A stretch of DNA of 64,000 bases from Kibdelosporangium sp. MJ126-NF4 (GCF_000826545.1 NZ_CDME01000008.1:1116001-1180000); one strand, 5' to 3'; shown: positions 43,527 to 53,139, counted from the first letter of the stretch. Numbers and translations are program-made. The notes: generated from the sequence alone by a model not told the origin.

Positions 43527-45113
43527 ATGCGTGAGTGGAGCCTCGCCCGCCAGTTGCTGGTCCTCCAGGTGGTGATCGTGGCCGTGATCGTCGTCGGCGG
43601 ATCGATCGTTGCCTACCTCGACGCGGCCAGGAGCACCGAGGACACCGCACGGCGGGAGGTCGTCGCGGTGGCCAAGTCGGTGGCGGACGCGCCCACCGTG
43701 GTCAGCGCGTTGACCGCGTCGACGCCGAGTGACCTGCTGCAGCCGTTCGCCGAGGACGTCCGGCACGACACGGGCGTCGACTTCATCACGATCATGAACA
43801 CCGACCGGGTCCGGTACACGCACCCGAATCCGCAGGAGATCGGCAAGCAGTTCCTCGGCAACACCCGGGATGCGCTGGACGGCCAGGTGCTGACCGAGAC
43901 CTTCGTCGGCACGCTCGGGCCGTCGGTCCGCGCGGTGGTCCCCGTTTTTTCAGCCGATCGGGTGGTCGCGCTGGTGGCTGTCGGGATCACCGTCGCGGCG
44001 ATCGCCGACGAGCTGTCCGGCAAGCTCCTGGCGGTGGTGCTGGTCGCCGCCGCCGCGCTGGCGGTAGGCCTGATCGGGACGTACTTCGTCAGCGCGCGGG
44101 TCCGCAGGCAGACCAGGGGGATGGGACCGGCCCAGCTCGGCCGGATGATCGACTATCACGAGTCGATCCTGCACGCGGTGCACGAGGGCCTGCTGCTGCT
44201 CGACCGGCACGGTGTCGTGACCCTGTGCAACGACGCGGCGCGGGACCTGCTCGGCGTGGCCGACGACGTCGAGGGAAAACGGTTGCCCGCACTGGGACTT
44301 CCGGCATCCCTTGTGGACAGCCTGTTGTCCGACGGGCCGGTGCACGACGAGATCCACGTGACCGACCGGAGCGTGCTCGTGGTCAACAAGTCCGAGCTGC
44401 CGATGCACGGTGCCGTGGTGACCGTGCGGGACCACACCGATCTGCAGGCGCTGACCGGGGAACTGGACTCGGTCAAGGGGTTCGCGGAGTCCCTGCGGTC
44501 GCAGGCACACGAGGCCGCCAACCGGCTGCACACCGTCGTCTCGCTGATCGAGCTGGAGCGGACCGACGAGGCCGTCCGGTTCGCCACCGAGGAACTCGAG
44601 ATCGCCCAGCAGTTGACCGACCGGGTCGTCGGCGCGGTTCGCGAGCCCGTGCTCGCCGCGTTGCTGCTGGGCAAGATGGCGGAGGCGAGCGAGCGCGGTG
44701 TCGAGCTGGTGATCACGCCCGACACGCACATCGAGGAGACGGCGCTGCCCGGTCGTGATCTCGTGACGATTCTCGGCAACCTGATCGACAACGCCTTCGA
44801 CGCGGCGATCGAGGGCGGCCAGGCGCCCAGGGTGTTCGTCACTGTGCGCAGTACCGGCGACGAGGTGCTGCTCAGGGTCGCCGACACCGGGCCAGGTCTG
44901 GACGAGGAGGCCTCGCGGGCCGCGTTCAGCCGTGGATGGTCCACAAAGGACGCGAACAGGGGGCTGGGGCTGGCACTGGTCGGCCAGGCGGTGCGGCGTT
45001 CCGGTGGGACGATCGAACTCGGCCAGGAAGTCGGTGCGGTGTTCACCGTTCGGCTGCCCGCTGGGGGACAATCGGAGCGTGGTGGCAGTCGACCCGGGAT
45101 TACCCCAGGGTGA
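43527..45113 (+). CDS. CitA/DcuS-type sensor histidine kinase
   Basis: A 528-residue membrane kinase. Two spans (near residues 10-30 and 170-195) flank a periplasmic PAS/sCache domain (TGVDFITIMNTDRVRYTHPNPQEIG, a typical citrate/dicarboxylate sensor segment). A cytoplasmic PAS follows (VHEGLLLLDRHGVVTLCNDAARDLLG). The H-box is LRSQAHEAANRLHTVVSLIEL, N-box LIDNAFDAAI and G-box DTGPGLD. It is divergent from dctA and likely controls it. The cognate response regulator is not adjacent but at 47817. The ATG at 43527 has GGAGG upstream. Confidence 0.92.
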   Translation: MREWSLARQLLVLQVVIVAVIVVGGSIVAYLDAARSTEDTARREVVAVAKSVADAPTVVSALTASTPSDLLQPFAEDVRHDTGVDFITIMNTDRVRYTHPNPQEIGKQFLGNTRDALDGQVLTETFVGTLGPSVRAVVPVFSADRVVALVAVGITVAAIADELSGKLLAVVLVAAAALAVGLIGTYFVSARVRRQTRGMGPAQLGRMIDYHESILHAVHEGLLLLDRHGVVTLCNDAARDLLGVADDVEGKRLPALGLPASLVDSLLSDGPVHDEIHVTDRSVLVVNKSELPMHGAVVTVRDHTDLQALTGELDSVKGFAESLRSQAHEAANRLHTVVSLIELERTDEAVRFATEELEIAQQLTDRVVGAVREPVLAALLLGKMAEASERGVELVITPDTHIEETALPGRDLVTILGNLIDNAFDAAIEGGQAPRVFVTVRSTGDEVLLRVADTGPGLDEEASRAAFSRGWSTKDANRGLGLALVGQAVRRSGGTIELGQEVGAVFTVRLPAGGQSERGGSRPGITPG

Positions 45114-46287
45114 GCGGATTCGCCTCTATCGCAGGCGGGCCGGGCTGACCCAGGAGCAGTGCGCGCAGCTCAAGGGCTGCACGGTCTCGGCATGGCGGAA
45201 GTGGGAGTCGGGGGAACGCCAGGTCGCGGCGTTCTCCGACTGGATAGCGATCGCGCGGATCCTGCGCGTGCGCGACCTGTACCGGCTGACCGGGATGCCG
45301 GTCGGCACGATGCCGGACGCCCCGGCCGAGCACGCGACCATGCCCGCGATCCGCGCGGCGATGCTGTCGTTCGACCCGCGCCCGGCCGGCGAACCGGACG
45401 TACAGGGGCTGGCGCGCGCGGTGCGCTCGGCGTGGGACATCTGGCAGGAAAGCAGGCCGTTCGGCCAGATCGGCGCGATGTTGCCCGGGTTGATCACCGA
45501 GACGCGCGCGGCCATCCCGGTGGTCGACGGTCCGCCGCGCGACCTGCTGCTGCGGGCCGCGTCGATGCTGTACTTCCTGGCCCGCGCGTACACCAAACAC
45601 GTTGGCGCGCATGATGTCTCGCTGCTGGCGGCGGACCGGGCGATGGCCGCGGCGATCAAGGCCGACGACCTCGACCAGCGCGCCGCGGCCGCCTGGAACA
45701 TCGGCATGATCCTTGCCGGGCAACGACATACCGAGGTCGCGCAGGAGCTGACACGGGCCGCGGTGGCCGAGCTCGAACCGACGCTGGCCGACGGACCGGC
45801 CGCCCGGATGAGCCTCTTCGGCGCGTTGCACCTGCTGCGGGCGATGCTGTTCGCCAGAGCCGCCGACGAGAACGCGGCGTGTGAGGCGCTGGACACCGCG
45901 GAGAAAGTCGCCGCGCGACTCGGCGAGCGCAACGACTTCCGCATGGTTTTCGGGCCGACCAATGTGGGGATATACCGGACATGGGTCGCGGTCGAATTCT
46001 CCCGGCCGGGTGAGGCTATTCGTACGGCGCAGTCTTACGATGTGCGAAACATGCCGAGTGTGGAACGCAGATTCACCTATTACATCACCGTCGCGAGAGC
46101 GTACTGCATTCGGACGGAAGACGTCGCGGCCGTGCACATGCTGCTGCGCGCAGAGCGGGAGTCCGCCGACGAGGCGGCGCTGAACGTGGAGGTCAAGGCT
46201 CTGGTCAGGGAGTTGTTGCGCCGTGAGACGGTGCTGACCCGCGCGGAGCTCAGACCGCTCGCCGACAGAATAGGCATTGTCGACTAG
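45079..46287 (+). CDS. XRE-family regulator with C-terminal helical repeat domain
   Basis: A 402-residue protein. Residues about 10-70 form a helix-turn-helix (LYRRRAGLTQEQCAQLKGCTVSAWRKWESGERQ). The rest is helical and TPR-like (AWNIGMILAGQRHTEVAQELTRAAVAEL). This layout is common in actinomycetes as peptide- or partner-responsive regulators. The GTG at 45079 lies inside the end of the kinase gene in another frame, a 35-base overlap, implying coupled expression. A second GTG at 45082 is equivalent. Confidence 0.8.
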   Translation: MVAVDPGLPQGERIRLYRRRAGLTQEQCAQLKGCTVSAWRKWESGERQVAAFSDWIAIARILRVRDLYRLTGMPVGTMPDAPAEHATMPAIRAAMLSFDPRPAGEPDVQGLARAVRSAWDIWQESRPFGQIGAMLPGLITETRAAIPVVDGPPRDLLLRAASMLYFLARAYTKHVGAHDVSLLAADRAMAAAIKADDLDQRAAAAWNIGMILAGQRHTEVAQELTRAAVAELEPTLADGPAARMSLFGALHLLRAMLFARAADENAACEALDTAEKVAARLGERNDFRMVFGPTNVGIYRTWVAVEFSRPGEAIRTAQSYDVRNMPSVERRFTYYITVARAYCIRTEDVAAVHMLLRAERESADEAALNVEVKALVRELLRRETVLTRAELRPLADRIGIVD

Positions 46288-46378
46288 GAGAATCGAACTA
46301 CCCAGGTAACCGCCACGCGGTGTGTCGCCTACCCGGCCGGTGGCTGTTACTCGCGGGTATCGGGGTTGACTGGAAGTC

Positions 46379-47677
46379 ATGTCGAAGAATCCGTGGTGGC
46401 TGGCCGGTGGAATGCTCGGCCTCGCTTGTGGTTACTTCTTCTGGTACACCCCGTACGCGGCGCTCACGAAAGTGCTCTCCGCGGATATCGGCCGGTTCGA
46501 GTTACTCTCGTCGGCCGCGTTGGGCACGCTCGCCGGTGCGGCGCTGTTCCTCGGGTCGACCGGCTGGTGGCGTCGGATCCGCGTGGACCGCTCGATGCTC
46601 ACCGCGGGCTTCTTCATGTCGTTGATCATCGCGACGACGACGCTGAACTACACGTTCGCCGGTGTGTCGATCCTGTTCATGCTGCTCATGATGCGTGGTG
46701 GGATCCTGATCCTCTCGCCGGTCGTGGACGCCGTGCGGCACCGCAGGGTGAACGCGTACTCGTGGGCGGCGCTCGGGTTCAGCCTGCTCGCGGTGGTCGC
46801 CGCGCTGAGTGACGTGAGCAGCTACGTGCTCACCGGCGGTGCCGTGCTGAGCCTCGCGGTGTACTACACCGGCTACGTCGGACGCTTCGGGATCATGAGC
46901 AAGGTGGCCAAGACGGGTGACGCCGACGTCGACCGCGGCTACCTGGCATCGGAGATGGCGATCGCGGCGGTGTTCCAGGTGGTCATGGTCAGCGTGTTCG
47001 GTTTCGGCTCGTTCACCTTCGGCGGGTTCGTCGTGGGCCTGCTGTACGCGGCGTTGTACGTCTACGGCACGCTGATCTACCTCGACCGGCGCGAGTACAC
47101 CTGGTGCGTGCCCGCGAACCGTTGCGCCAGCCTGCTTTCCGGTCTGGTCGCCTCGTTCGGTCTGACGTTGCTGACCGGCATCGCCGCGCCCGGCACCGGC
47201 CAGTTGATCGCGGCCGGGCTGGTCTTCATGGCCATCGCGGCACTGAGCTACCCGGCGGTCGTGCGCGGCCCGGTGATCCTGTTCGTGTGCGGTGGCAACA
47301 CGTGTCGTTCCGCGATGGCCGAGGTGTTCGCCCGCACGGCATCCGGACGCCGTCGCGTGGTGAGTGCCGGGCTCAGCGCGAAACCCGGCTCGCCGATGTC
47401 GCCGGAAACCGTGGTGGCCCTGCGCGAACTCGGGATCTCGCCGAACGGCCACGCAGCGCGGCAGTTGACTCCGGGGATGATCGCCAGGGCGGACCGGATC
47501 TACGTGATGACCGACGAGCAACGCGCGGGCATCCTGGCGATCGCGCCGCGCGCCGACGTGTCGCTCGTCGACCCGTCCGGAGACATCCCCGACCCACATG
47601 GCCACGACCAGGATGCGTTCGGCGACTGCGCCGTCCGGATCAGGGACGCGGTCAGCGCCCGCCTTGTGCCTGCCTAG
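46379..47677 (+). CDS. Multi-span membrane protein fused to a low-molecular-weight tyrosine phosphatase
   Basis: A 432-residue fusion. Residues 1-300 hold about nine to ten membrane spans, resembling drug/metabolite-transporter folds (WLAGGMLGLACGYFFWYT to LIAAGLVFMAIAALSYPAVV). Residues about 300-432 are a complete LMW-PTP/arsenate-reductase-like domain: P-loop VILFVCGGNTCRSAMAEVF with Cys304 and Arg310, and general-acid loop DIPDPHGHDQD. Both parts are in one uninterrupted frame. I know no characterised protein of this build. It lies between the halves of the CitA/CitB pair. One TTA codon is near its start. Confidence 0.82.
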   Translation: MSKNPWWLAGGMLGLACGYFFWYTPYAALTKVLSADIGRFELLSSAALGTLAGAALFLGSTGWWRRIRVDRSMLTAGFFMSLIIATTTLNYTFAGVSILFMLLMMRGGILILSPVVDAVRHRRVNAYSWAALGFSLLAVVAALSDVSSYVLTGGAVLSLAVYYTGYVGRFGIMSKVAKTGDADVDRGYLASEMAIAAVFQVVMVSVFGFGSFTFGGFVVGLLYAALYVYGTLIYLDRREYTWCVPANRCASLLSGLVASFGLTLLTGIAAPGTGQLIAAGLVFMAIAALSYPAVVRGPVILFVCGGNTCRSAMAEVFARTASGRRRVVSAGLSAKPGSPMSPETVVALRELGISPNGHAARQLTPGMIARADRIYVMTDEQRAGILAIAPRADVSLVDPSGDIPDPHGHDQDAFGDCAVRIRDAVSARLVPA

Positions 47678-47816
47678 GAACACCCTGCCCAGGAACACAC
47701 GGTGTCGGGCCGGTTCCGGTACGTGGTACTTCGTGCCCAGATGCTGATCGGTGTCTGTCGTGGGAGAGACTGGTTCGGTGGTGGGCCGGACGAGCCCGGC
47801 ACGTGAGGCTGTCGAG

Positions 47817-48488
47817 ATGATCAGGGTTCTGGTGGTCGAGGACGATCCCGTCGCCGCCGACGCGCACCGGCTCTACGTGGAGCGGGTCGCGGGATTCTCG
47901 GTGTCCGGTGTCGCGCACACCGGAGCCGGGGCGAAGCGGTTCGCCGAGCAGCACCCGATCGACCTGCTCCTGCTCGACCTCTACCTGCCCGACGGGCACG
48001 GCCTGCAGATCAGCCGGGCGCTGCGGGCGGCGAACCCGAACATCGACGTGATCGCCGTGACCTCGGCGCGTGACCTGGCGATGGTCCGGGCCGCGGTGTC
48101 CGCCGGTGTCGTGCAGTACCTGCTCAAACCGTTCACCTTCGCCGCACTGCGGGACAAACTCGAGCGCTACGCCCAGTTCAGGGACACGGTGACGGCAGCG
48201 GGGGAGGCCGCTGGCCAGGCGGACGTCGACCGCGCACTGGCGACCTTGCGAGGTACTGAGGGCATCGGGCTGCCCAAGGGGATGAGCGCGGACACGCTCG
48301 ACTCGGTCGTGGCCGCGTTGCGGGAGACCCGGGAGGGTCTCTCCGCGGTCGGCGCCGCGAGCGCCGTGGGCATCTCGCGGGTCACGGCCCGGCGCTACCT
48401 CGAGCACCTCGCGGACACCGGAACCGTTGTCCGGCGTCCGCAGTACGGCCAGGTCGGGCGGCCCGAGCTGTTCTACCGCCTGCCGTAG
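47817..48488 (+). CDS. CitB/DcuR-type response regulator
   Basis: A 223-residue response regulator. Receiver: VLVVEDDP acidic pair, phospho-accepting aspartate in LLLLDLYLPDG, threonine in VIAVTSARD and lysine in YLLKPF. The C-terminal winged HTH (SAVGAASAVGISRVTARRYLEHLADTG) is the CitB/DcuR type. It is the natural partner of the kinase at 43527, although two genes intervene. The ATG at 47817 puts the first receiver strand at the N-terminus; upstream GTGs remain in frame. Its last 16 bases overlap the convergent hexosaminidase gene. Confidence 0.9.
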   Translation: MIRVLVVEDDPVAADAHRLYVERVAGFSVSGVAHTGAGAKRFAEQHPIDLLLLDLYLPDGHGLQISRALRAANPNIDVIAVTSARDLAMVRAAVSAGVVQYLLKPFTFAALRDKLERYAQFRDTVTAAGEAAGQADVDRALATLRGTEGIGLPKGMSADTLDSVVAALRETREGLSAVGAASAVGISRVTARRYLEHLADTGTVVRRPQYGQVGRPELFYRLP

Positions 48489-49984
48489 CTTTCCGGCAGT
48501 TCACGGGTTCGGCTCGGCACACCGGGGCGGGTCTGCCATGGGTGTGGGCCGGTGAGCGGCCGGTACTCCACACCCATGGCATCCAACCTGGCCAGGTGGT
48601 GGTTGACCAGGCGGGCTTCGAACTCCGCGTAGGAGCGGCCGTCCGGCGAGGACCAGACAACCTCGGCGAACGCGGCAAGCCGGGGGAAGGTGGCGTAGTC
48701 CACGCGCCGGGAGTTGTCCAGGTGCTCGGACCAGACCTGGGCCTGCGCGCCGAGAACGTGCTTGTGGAACTCCTCCTTCAGCCCCGGCGGGATCGGCTCG
48801 TAGCTGTAGACGTCCTCAAGGGTGTGCACGAAGCCGACCGGGATCGGCTCGTCCGGGTGCCGGGACTGCCGGTGGTCGAGGTAGACGTACTGCTCCGGGC
48901 ACATCACCACGTCGTGCCCGGACGACGCGGCCGTGACGCCAGCTTCCTCACCACGCCACGAGCCGACGACCGCGTCCTCGGGGAGGTCGCCGACATCGAG
49001 CATCTCGTCCCAGCCGAGCGCGCGGCGGCCGTGTTTGGTCAGGTGGCCCGCCAGCTGGCCGAGGAACCAGCCGTGCAGCTGCGCCTCGGAGGTGTACCCG
49101 AGCTCGGCCATCCGCTGGATCGCGACTGGGTTGTCCTTCCACTGCACCGTCGGCACTTCGTCGCCGCCGATGCAGATCACCGGGCCGTCGAAGACGTCCA
49201 TCACGTGGTCGAGCACCGTCTTGTAGAACTCGATCGTGTCGTCGGAGACGTTGAGGATGTCCTCGCTGATGCCCCACGCGGGCCGGACCGGGATCCGCTC
49301 GCCGGTGTTGCCCAGCTCCGGGTACGCCGCGATGGCCGCCTGGCTGTGGCCGGGAACGTCCACTTCGGGCACGATCGTGATGTGCTGTTCCCTGGCGTAC
49401 GCCACCAGCTCACGCATGTCCTCGGTGGTGTAGAAACCGCCGTGCGGGCGACCGTCGTTGTCCTTGGTGCCGTTGGGCGGGCGGCCGACCCACGACGCCG
49501 TGCGCCAGCTGCCGACCTCGGTCAGCTTCGGGTACGCCGGGATCTCGATGCGCCAGCCCTGGTCGTCGGTCAGGTGCAGGTGCAGCACGTTGAGCTTGTG
49601 TGCCGCCAGCTGGTCGATGAACCGGAACACCTCGTGCTTCGGCTTGAAGTGCCGTGCCACGTCGAGTAAAACGCCACGCCACGCGAAGCGGGGGGCGTCC
49701 TCGATCACACCACAGGGCAGCTTCCACGGTCCCTTGTGGATCGACGCGGCCCTGAACCGGTCGGCTCCGTACAGCTGGCGCAGGGTCTGCGAGGCGTAGA
49801 ACGCGCCTGCCGCGTCGGCGACCTCGACCCGGACACCTTGTGGTGTGATGGTGATCCGATAGCCCTCGGCGGGCAGTGCGCCGGTGTAGACGACCGACGG
49901 CTGCGCCGGTGCGTCACTGACGAAGGTGCCGTCAGCCGGTGTCACTGTCGAGGGTTTGGGCAGTAGACCTTCGAAACTCGTCAT
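48473..49984 (-). CDS. Beta-N-acetylhexosaminidase (GH20)
   Basis: A 503-residue glycosidase without obvious signal peptide, so probably cytoplasmic. The GH20b domain is followed by the (beta/alpha)8 barrel: WRGVLLDVARHF, LHLHLTDDQGWRIEI, IVPEVDVPGHSQAA and the catalytic Asp-Glu pair in ICIGGDEVPTVQW. It releases GlcNAc from chitobiose and similar oligomers. It is the last gene of the das-like operon, overlapping the permease gene by four bases, so imported chitobiose would be split inside the cell. Confidence 0.93.
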   Translation of the reverse strand: MTSFEGLLPKPSTVTPADGTFVSDAPAQPSVVYTGALPAEGYRITITPQGVRVEVADAAGAFYASQTLRQLYGADRFRAASIHKGPWKLPCGVIEDAPRFAWRGVLLDVARHFKPKHEVFRFIDQLAAHKLNVLHLHLTDDQGWRIEIPAYPKLTEVGSWRTASWVGRPPNGTKDNDGRPHGGFYTTEDMRELVAYAREQHITIVPEVDVPGHSQAAIAAYPELGNTGERIPVRPAWGISEDILNVSDDTIEFYKTVLDHVMDVFDGPVICIGGDEVPTVQWKDNPVAIQRMAELGYTSEAQLHGWFLGQLAGHLTKHGRRALGWDEMLDVGDLPEDAVVGSWRGEEAGVTAASSGHDVVMCPEQYVYLDHRQSRHPDEPIPVGFVHTLEDVYSYEPIPPGLKEEFHKHVLGAQAQVWSEHLDNSRRVDYATFPRLAAFAEVVWSSPDGRSYAEFEARLVNHHLARLDAMGVEYRPLTGPHPWQTRPGVPSRTRELPESYGRR

Positions 49985-50871
49985 CCTTTGACCGCTCCTG
50001 AGATTCCGGACGCCAGGTGCCGTTGTACGAAGATGAAGAAGACCAGCACCGGGATCGTCATCAGTGTCGCCCCGGCCATGATTCCGCCCCAGTCCAGTTC
50101 TTCCGGCTTGTAGAACACCCGCATCGCCTGGGGCAGCACACGGTTGTCGATGTCGGAGAAGATCAGCGTCTGCGCGAACAGGAAGTCGTTCCACGCGTGG
50201 ATGAACGCCAGCACACTGGTCGCCACCAGACCGGGCGCCACCAAGGGGAACAGCACCTGCCAGGTGAACCGGAACCGGCTCGCGCCGTCCAGCGCCGCCG
50301 CCTCCTCCAGTTCGGCGGGTACGGCCGCGACGAACCCGCGCAGCATCCAGATCGCGAACGGCAGGCTGAACGCCAGGTTCACCAGCACCAGCGGCGCCAG
50401 CTGGTTCAGGCCGAACGCGGGCACGTTCGTGCCGACCTGCTGGACCATGAAGAACAGCGGGATCGTCAGCGCCTCGACCGGGACCATCTGCGCCACCAGC
50501 AGCATCACCAGCAGCACGGTCCGGCCCTTGAACCGGAACCGGGTCAGCGCGACCGCGGACAGGAACGACAGCAGCATCGACAACGCCACCACGCAGATGG
50601 CGACGATGACGCTGTTGACGAAGTAGCGCCCGAAGCCGTTGGTGCCCAGCACCCGCTGGAAGCTGTCCAGGCTCGGTGCGAACGTCCACGGTGTGGCGCC
50701 CTGGATCTCACCGGCCGGTTTGAACGCCGACAGCACCATCCAGTACAGCGGGAACGCCACCATCGCGGCGATCACACAGCAGGCGATCTCGGCGATCAGC
50801 CGTCCGGGGCTGCGCCGCTTCCTGCGTGTCGATCCCGTCACGTCGACGAGGGGCACTGTCACGGTTGCCAT
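49981..50871 (-). CDS. Sugar ABC transporter permease (DasC-like)
   Basis: A 296-residue binding-protein-dependent permease with six spans. The EAA loop is present (ELEEAAALDGASRFRFTWQVLFPLVAPG). Pairs with the permease encoded upstream to import chito-oligosaccharides. No ATPase gene is in the operon; in streptomycetes the shared MsiK ATPase energises DasABC, and the same probably holds here. Confidence 0.9.
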   Translation of the reverse strand: MATVTVPLVDVTGSTRRKRRSPGRLIAEIACCVIAAMVAFPLYWMVLSAFKPAGEIQGATPWTFAPSLDSFQRVLGTNGFGRYFVNSVIVAICVVALSMLLSFLSAVALTRFRFKGRTVLLVMLLVAQMVPVEALTIPLFFMVQQVGTNVPAFGLNQLAPLVLVNLAFSLPFAIWMLRGFVAAVPAELEEAAALDGASRFRFTWQVLFPLVAPGLVATSVLAFIHAWNDFLFAQTLIFSDIDNRVLPQAMRVFYKPEELDWGGIMAGATLMTIPVLVFFIFVQRHLASGISGAVKG

Positions 50872-51803
50872 CCGGACCTCCGTTGTGTCCGCAGGTACAC
50901 CACCGTGATCAGCATCAGCAGCACTGTCATCACGACACCGATCGCCGCGCCGAGGCCGTATTCCTCACCGGCGAACGCCTTCTGGTAGGTGTAGACGTTC
51001 AGCACGAGGTTGCGGCCCGCGATGCCGCCGCCGTTGGTCATCACGTAGATCTGGGTGAAGAGCTTGAAGTCCCAGATGATCGACTGGATCGTGGCGATCA
51101 CGATCAGCGGCTTGAGGATCGGCAGGATCACCTGCGTCGCGGTGCGCCGCCAGGTGGCGCCGTCCAGCTGCGCGGCCTCGAGGATCTCCGAGGAGATGTT
51201 CTTGATGCCCGCGTACATCGTGACCAACACGAACGGGAACGAGCACCAGATGACTTCACCGGCAACCAGCCCGAACGCCGAGAACCGCTCGAAGTTCCAC
51301 GCGTGTCCCCGCATCCCGAGGATCTCGTTGACCACACCGAAGTTCGCGTCGAACAGGAACAGCCACACGTACGATCCGGCCATCGCCGGGGTCGCCCACG
51401 CGCCCAGCGCGGCGAGGAAGAGCAGCATCCTGGGAACCGGGCGGACCCGCGTGGCCAGCACCGCGAGCGCGGTGCCGACGACCAGGCTGCCGATCACGCA
51501 CACCGCGGCGAACAGGATCGTGGACACCAGCACCGACCAGAACTGCGTGTCGCCGAACAGCTCGATGTAGTTGTCCAGTCCGATGAACACCAACGGTTCC
51601 GCGCCGCTGGCCTGCGGCTGGTTGTACTCGTACAACGAGATCTGCACCAGCTGGTACAGCGGGTAGGCCATCAGCGCCAGCAGCAGGACACCGGCGGGCA
51701 GCAGGTAGAAGGCCGCCGCCCGGCCGTCCCGCTTCTTGCGGACAGGCCGCTGCGGCGCCGGGACTTCCAGGTCCGGCGCCGCAGGGGCTAGTTGCGTCGT
51801 CAT
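50859..51803 (-). CDS. Sugar ABC transporter permease (DasB-like)
   Basis: A 314-residue MalF-type permease with six spans, a long cytoplasmic N-terminus and EAA-type loop (SSEILEAAQLDGATWRRTATQVILPILKPL). It overlaps the binding-protein stop by one base and the next permease start by 13 bases, showing tight coupling. Substrate is inferred from the neighbouring hexosaminidase and DasA-like binding protein. Confidence 0.9.
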   Translation of the reverse strand: MTTQLAPAAPDLEVPAPQRPVRKKRDGRAAAFYLLPAGVLLLALMAYPLYQLVQISLYEYNQPQASGAEPLVFIGLDNYIELFGDTQFWSVLVSTILFAAVCVIGSLVVGTALAVLATRVRPVPRMLLFLAALGAWATPAMAGSYVWLFLFDANFGVVNEILGMRGHAWNFERFSAFGLVAGEVIWCSFPFVLVTMYAGIKNISSEILEAAQLDGATWRRTATQVILPILKPLIVIATIQSIIWDFKLFTQIYVMTNGGGIAGRNLVLNVYTYQKAFAGEEYGLGAAIGVVMTVLLMLITVVYLRTQRRSGWQP

Positions 51804-53113
51804 CAGCTACCGAACGCCTTGTTCATCTCACCCGCCGCCGCGTCCGTCGCGGCGTCGACCGACTGGCCGCCGGTGGCGACCTGCTGGATCGCGGTCGGGA
51901 TGATGGCCTGGGCGTCGATCTTCGTCCACGCCGGGGTGGCCGGCACGAACTTGGCGCCGCCCTGCGTGGCCTTCACGAACGGCTCGACGAACTTGTCCGT
52001 GCTGGCGACCTGCTCCTGGACGTCCTTGAACGTCGGCAGGTTGCCCATCGCGGTGTACATCTTCTGCTGGTACTTCTTGCCGCCGAGCAGTTTGATGAAC
52101 TCCAGCGACAGCGTGTATTTCTTGCTCGCGCCGAACACGCCGAGCAGGTTGCCACCGGCGAACGGCGGCGCGGTCGAGCCAGCCTCCTTGCCCGGCAACG
52201 GAACGACGGCGAACTTGCCCTTCACCGCGCCCGCCTCGACGGCCTTGCGGTTGAAGTCGCCACCGATCGTCATGGCCGCCTTGCCACCGGCGAACTGGGC
52301 GACCGACTGGCTGCCGTTGAGCTGCGCACACGCGGACGGCGGGCAGATGTCGTCCTTGAGCAGCTCGGCGTACTGCTTGAGCCCGTCACGGGCCTTCGGG
52401 TCGGTGATCGCCGACGTCCACTTGTCACCGTCCTGTTTGGCCAGCTCGCCACCGTTGGCCCAGATGTAGGGGAAAGCTGCGTAGACGTACTTGCCACCGA
52501 CCGCGATGCCGTACAGATCCGGCTTGGCCTGGCGGATCTTGCGGGCGGTCTCGGTCACCTCGGCGAGGGTCTTCGGCGGCTGCAGGCCGAGCTCGGTGAA
52601 CACGTCGGTCCGGTAGTACAGCGCGCGAGTTCCGGTGTACCACGGGATTCCGAACGTCTTGCCCTTCACCTTCGCGGTGTCGAGCACCGACGGGATCAGG
52701 TCCTTGCTGTCCGGCCACGCGCCGATGTCCTTGGTCAGGTCGGCGAACCCGTTGGACGCGGCATAGCCCGCGAGGTCGGTGTTGCCGAACTCGGCGACGT
52801 CAGGGGAGGAGTTCTTGTCGTTGAAGGCACCGTTGAACCGGGTCGCGCGGCCGTCGGTCGGCAGGTACTCCACAGTGACCTTGACGCCCTGGTGCGCGGC
52901 CTCGAACTCCTGCTTGGCCTCGTTGACCGCGGCTTCCTTGGGGCCGTTGCTGGCCTCCTGGAACATCCACACCTTCAGCTCACCGGTCATCTCGCCGACC
53001 GGCTGGCCCGCGTTCCCGGTCTGCTGCGGCTGGTTGTTGGCGGCCTGCGGTGGACCACATGCGACTACTAACGCCCCCACAGCGGCTGCAGCCAGCAAAC
53101 CTTTGATCTTCAT
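51803..53113 (-). CDS. Chitobiose/GlcNAc ABC transporter substrate-binding lipoprotein (DasA-like)
   Basis: A 436-residue family 1 solute-binding protein. Signal peptide with lipobox LVVACG. WMFQEASNGPKEAAVNEAKQEFEAAHQGVKV and FGIPWYTGTRALYYR are typical for the DasA/NgcE group of chito-oligosaccharide binders. First gene of the operon. GGAGG lies 5 bases before the ATG. The upstream region has a promoter, a DasR-like box and the TTGC-N7-GCAA element. Confidence 0.9.
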   Translation of the reverse strand: MKIKGLLAAAAVGALVVACGPPQAANNQPQQTGNAGQPVGEMTGELKVWMFQEASNGPKEAAVNEAKQEFEAAHQGVKVTVEYLPTDGRATRFNGAFNDKNSSPDVAEFGNTDLAGYAASNGFADLTKDIGAWPDSKDLIPSVLDTAKVKGKTFGIPWYTGTRALYYRTDVFTELGLQPPKTLAEVTETARKIRQAKPDLYGIAVGGKYVYAAFPYIWANGGELAKQDGDKWTSAITDPKARDGLKQYAELLKDDICPPSACAQLNGSQSVAQFAGGKAAMTIGGDFNRKAVEAGAVKGKFAVVPLPGKEAGSTAPPFAGGNLLGVFGASKKYTLSLEFIKLLGGKKYQQKMYTAMGNLPTFKDVQEQVASTDKFVEPFVKATQGGAKFVPATPAWTKIDAQAIIPTAIQQVATGGQSVDAATDAAAGEMNKAFGS

Positions 53114-53124
53114 TGTTCCTCCGG

Positions 53125-53139
53125 TTGCGTCTGTTGCAA
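53125..53139. promoter_or_regulatory. TTGC-N7-GCAA operator of the das-like operon
   Basis: TTGCGTCTGTTGCAA lies directly upstream of the dasA-like Shine-Dalgarno sequence. Nearly the same sequence, at the same distance from GGAGG, precedes the deaminase operon (59468-59482). I infer that it is the operator of the IclR protein encoded at 60580. Confidence 0.6.

Noticed and set aside
42070..43575. A 501-codon forward frame antisense to dctA
   Set aside because: Its sequence is a repetitive H/D/R/Q-rich shadow; DctA motifs on the other strand are decisive.
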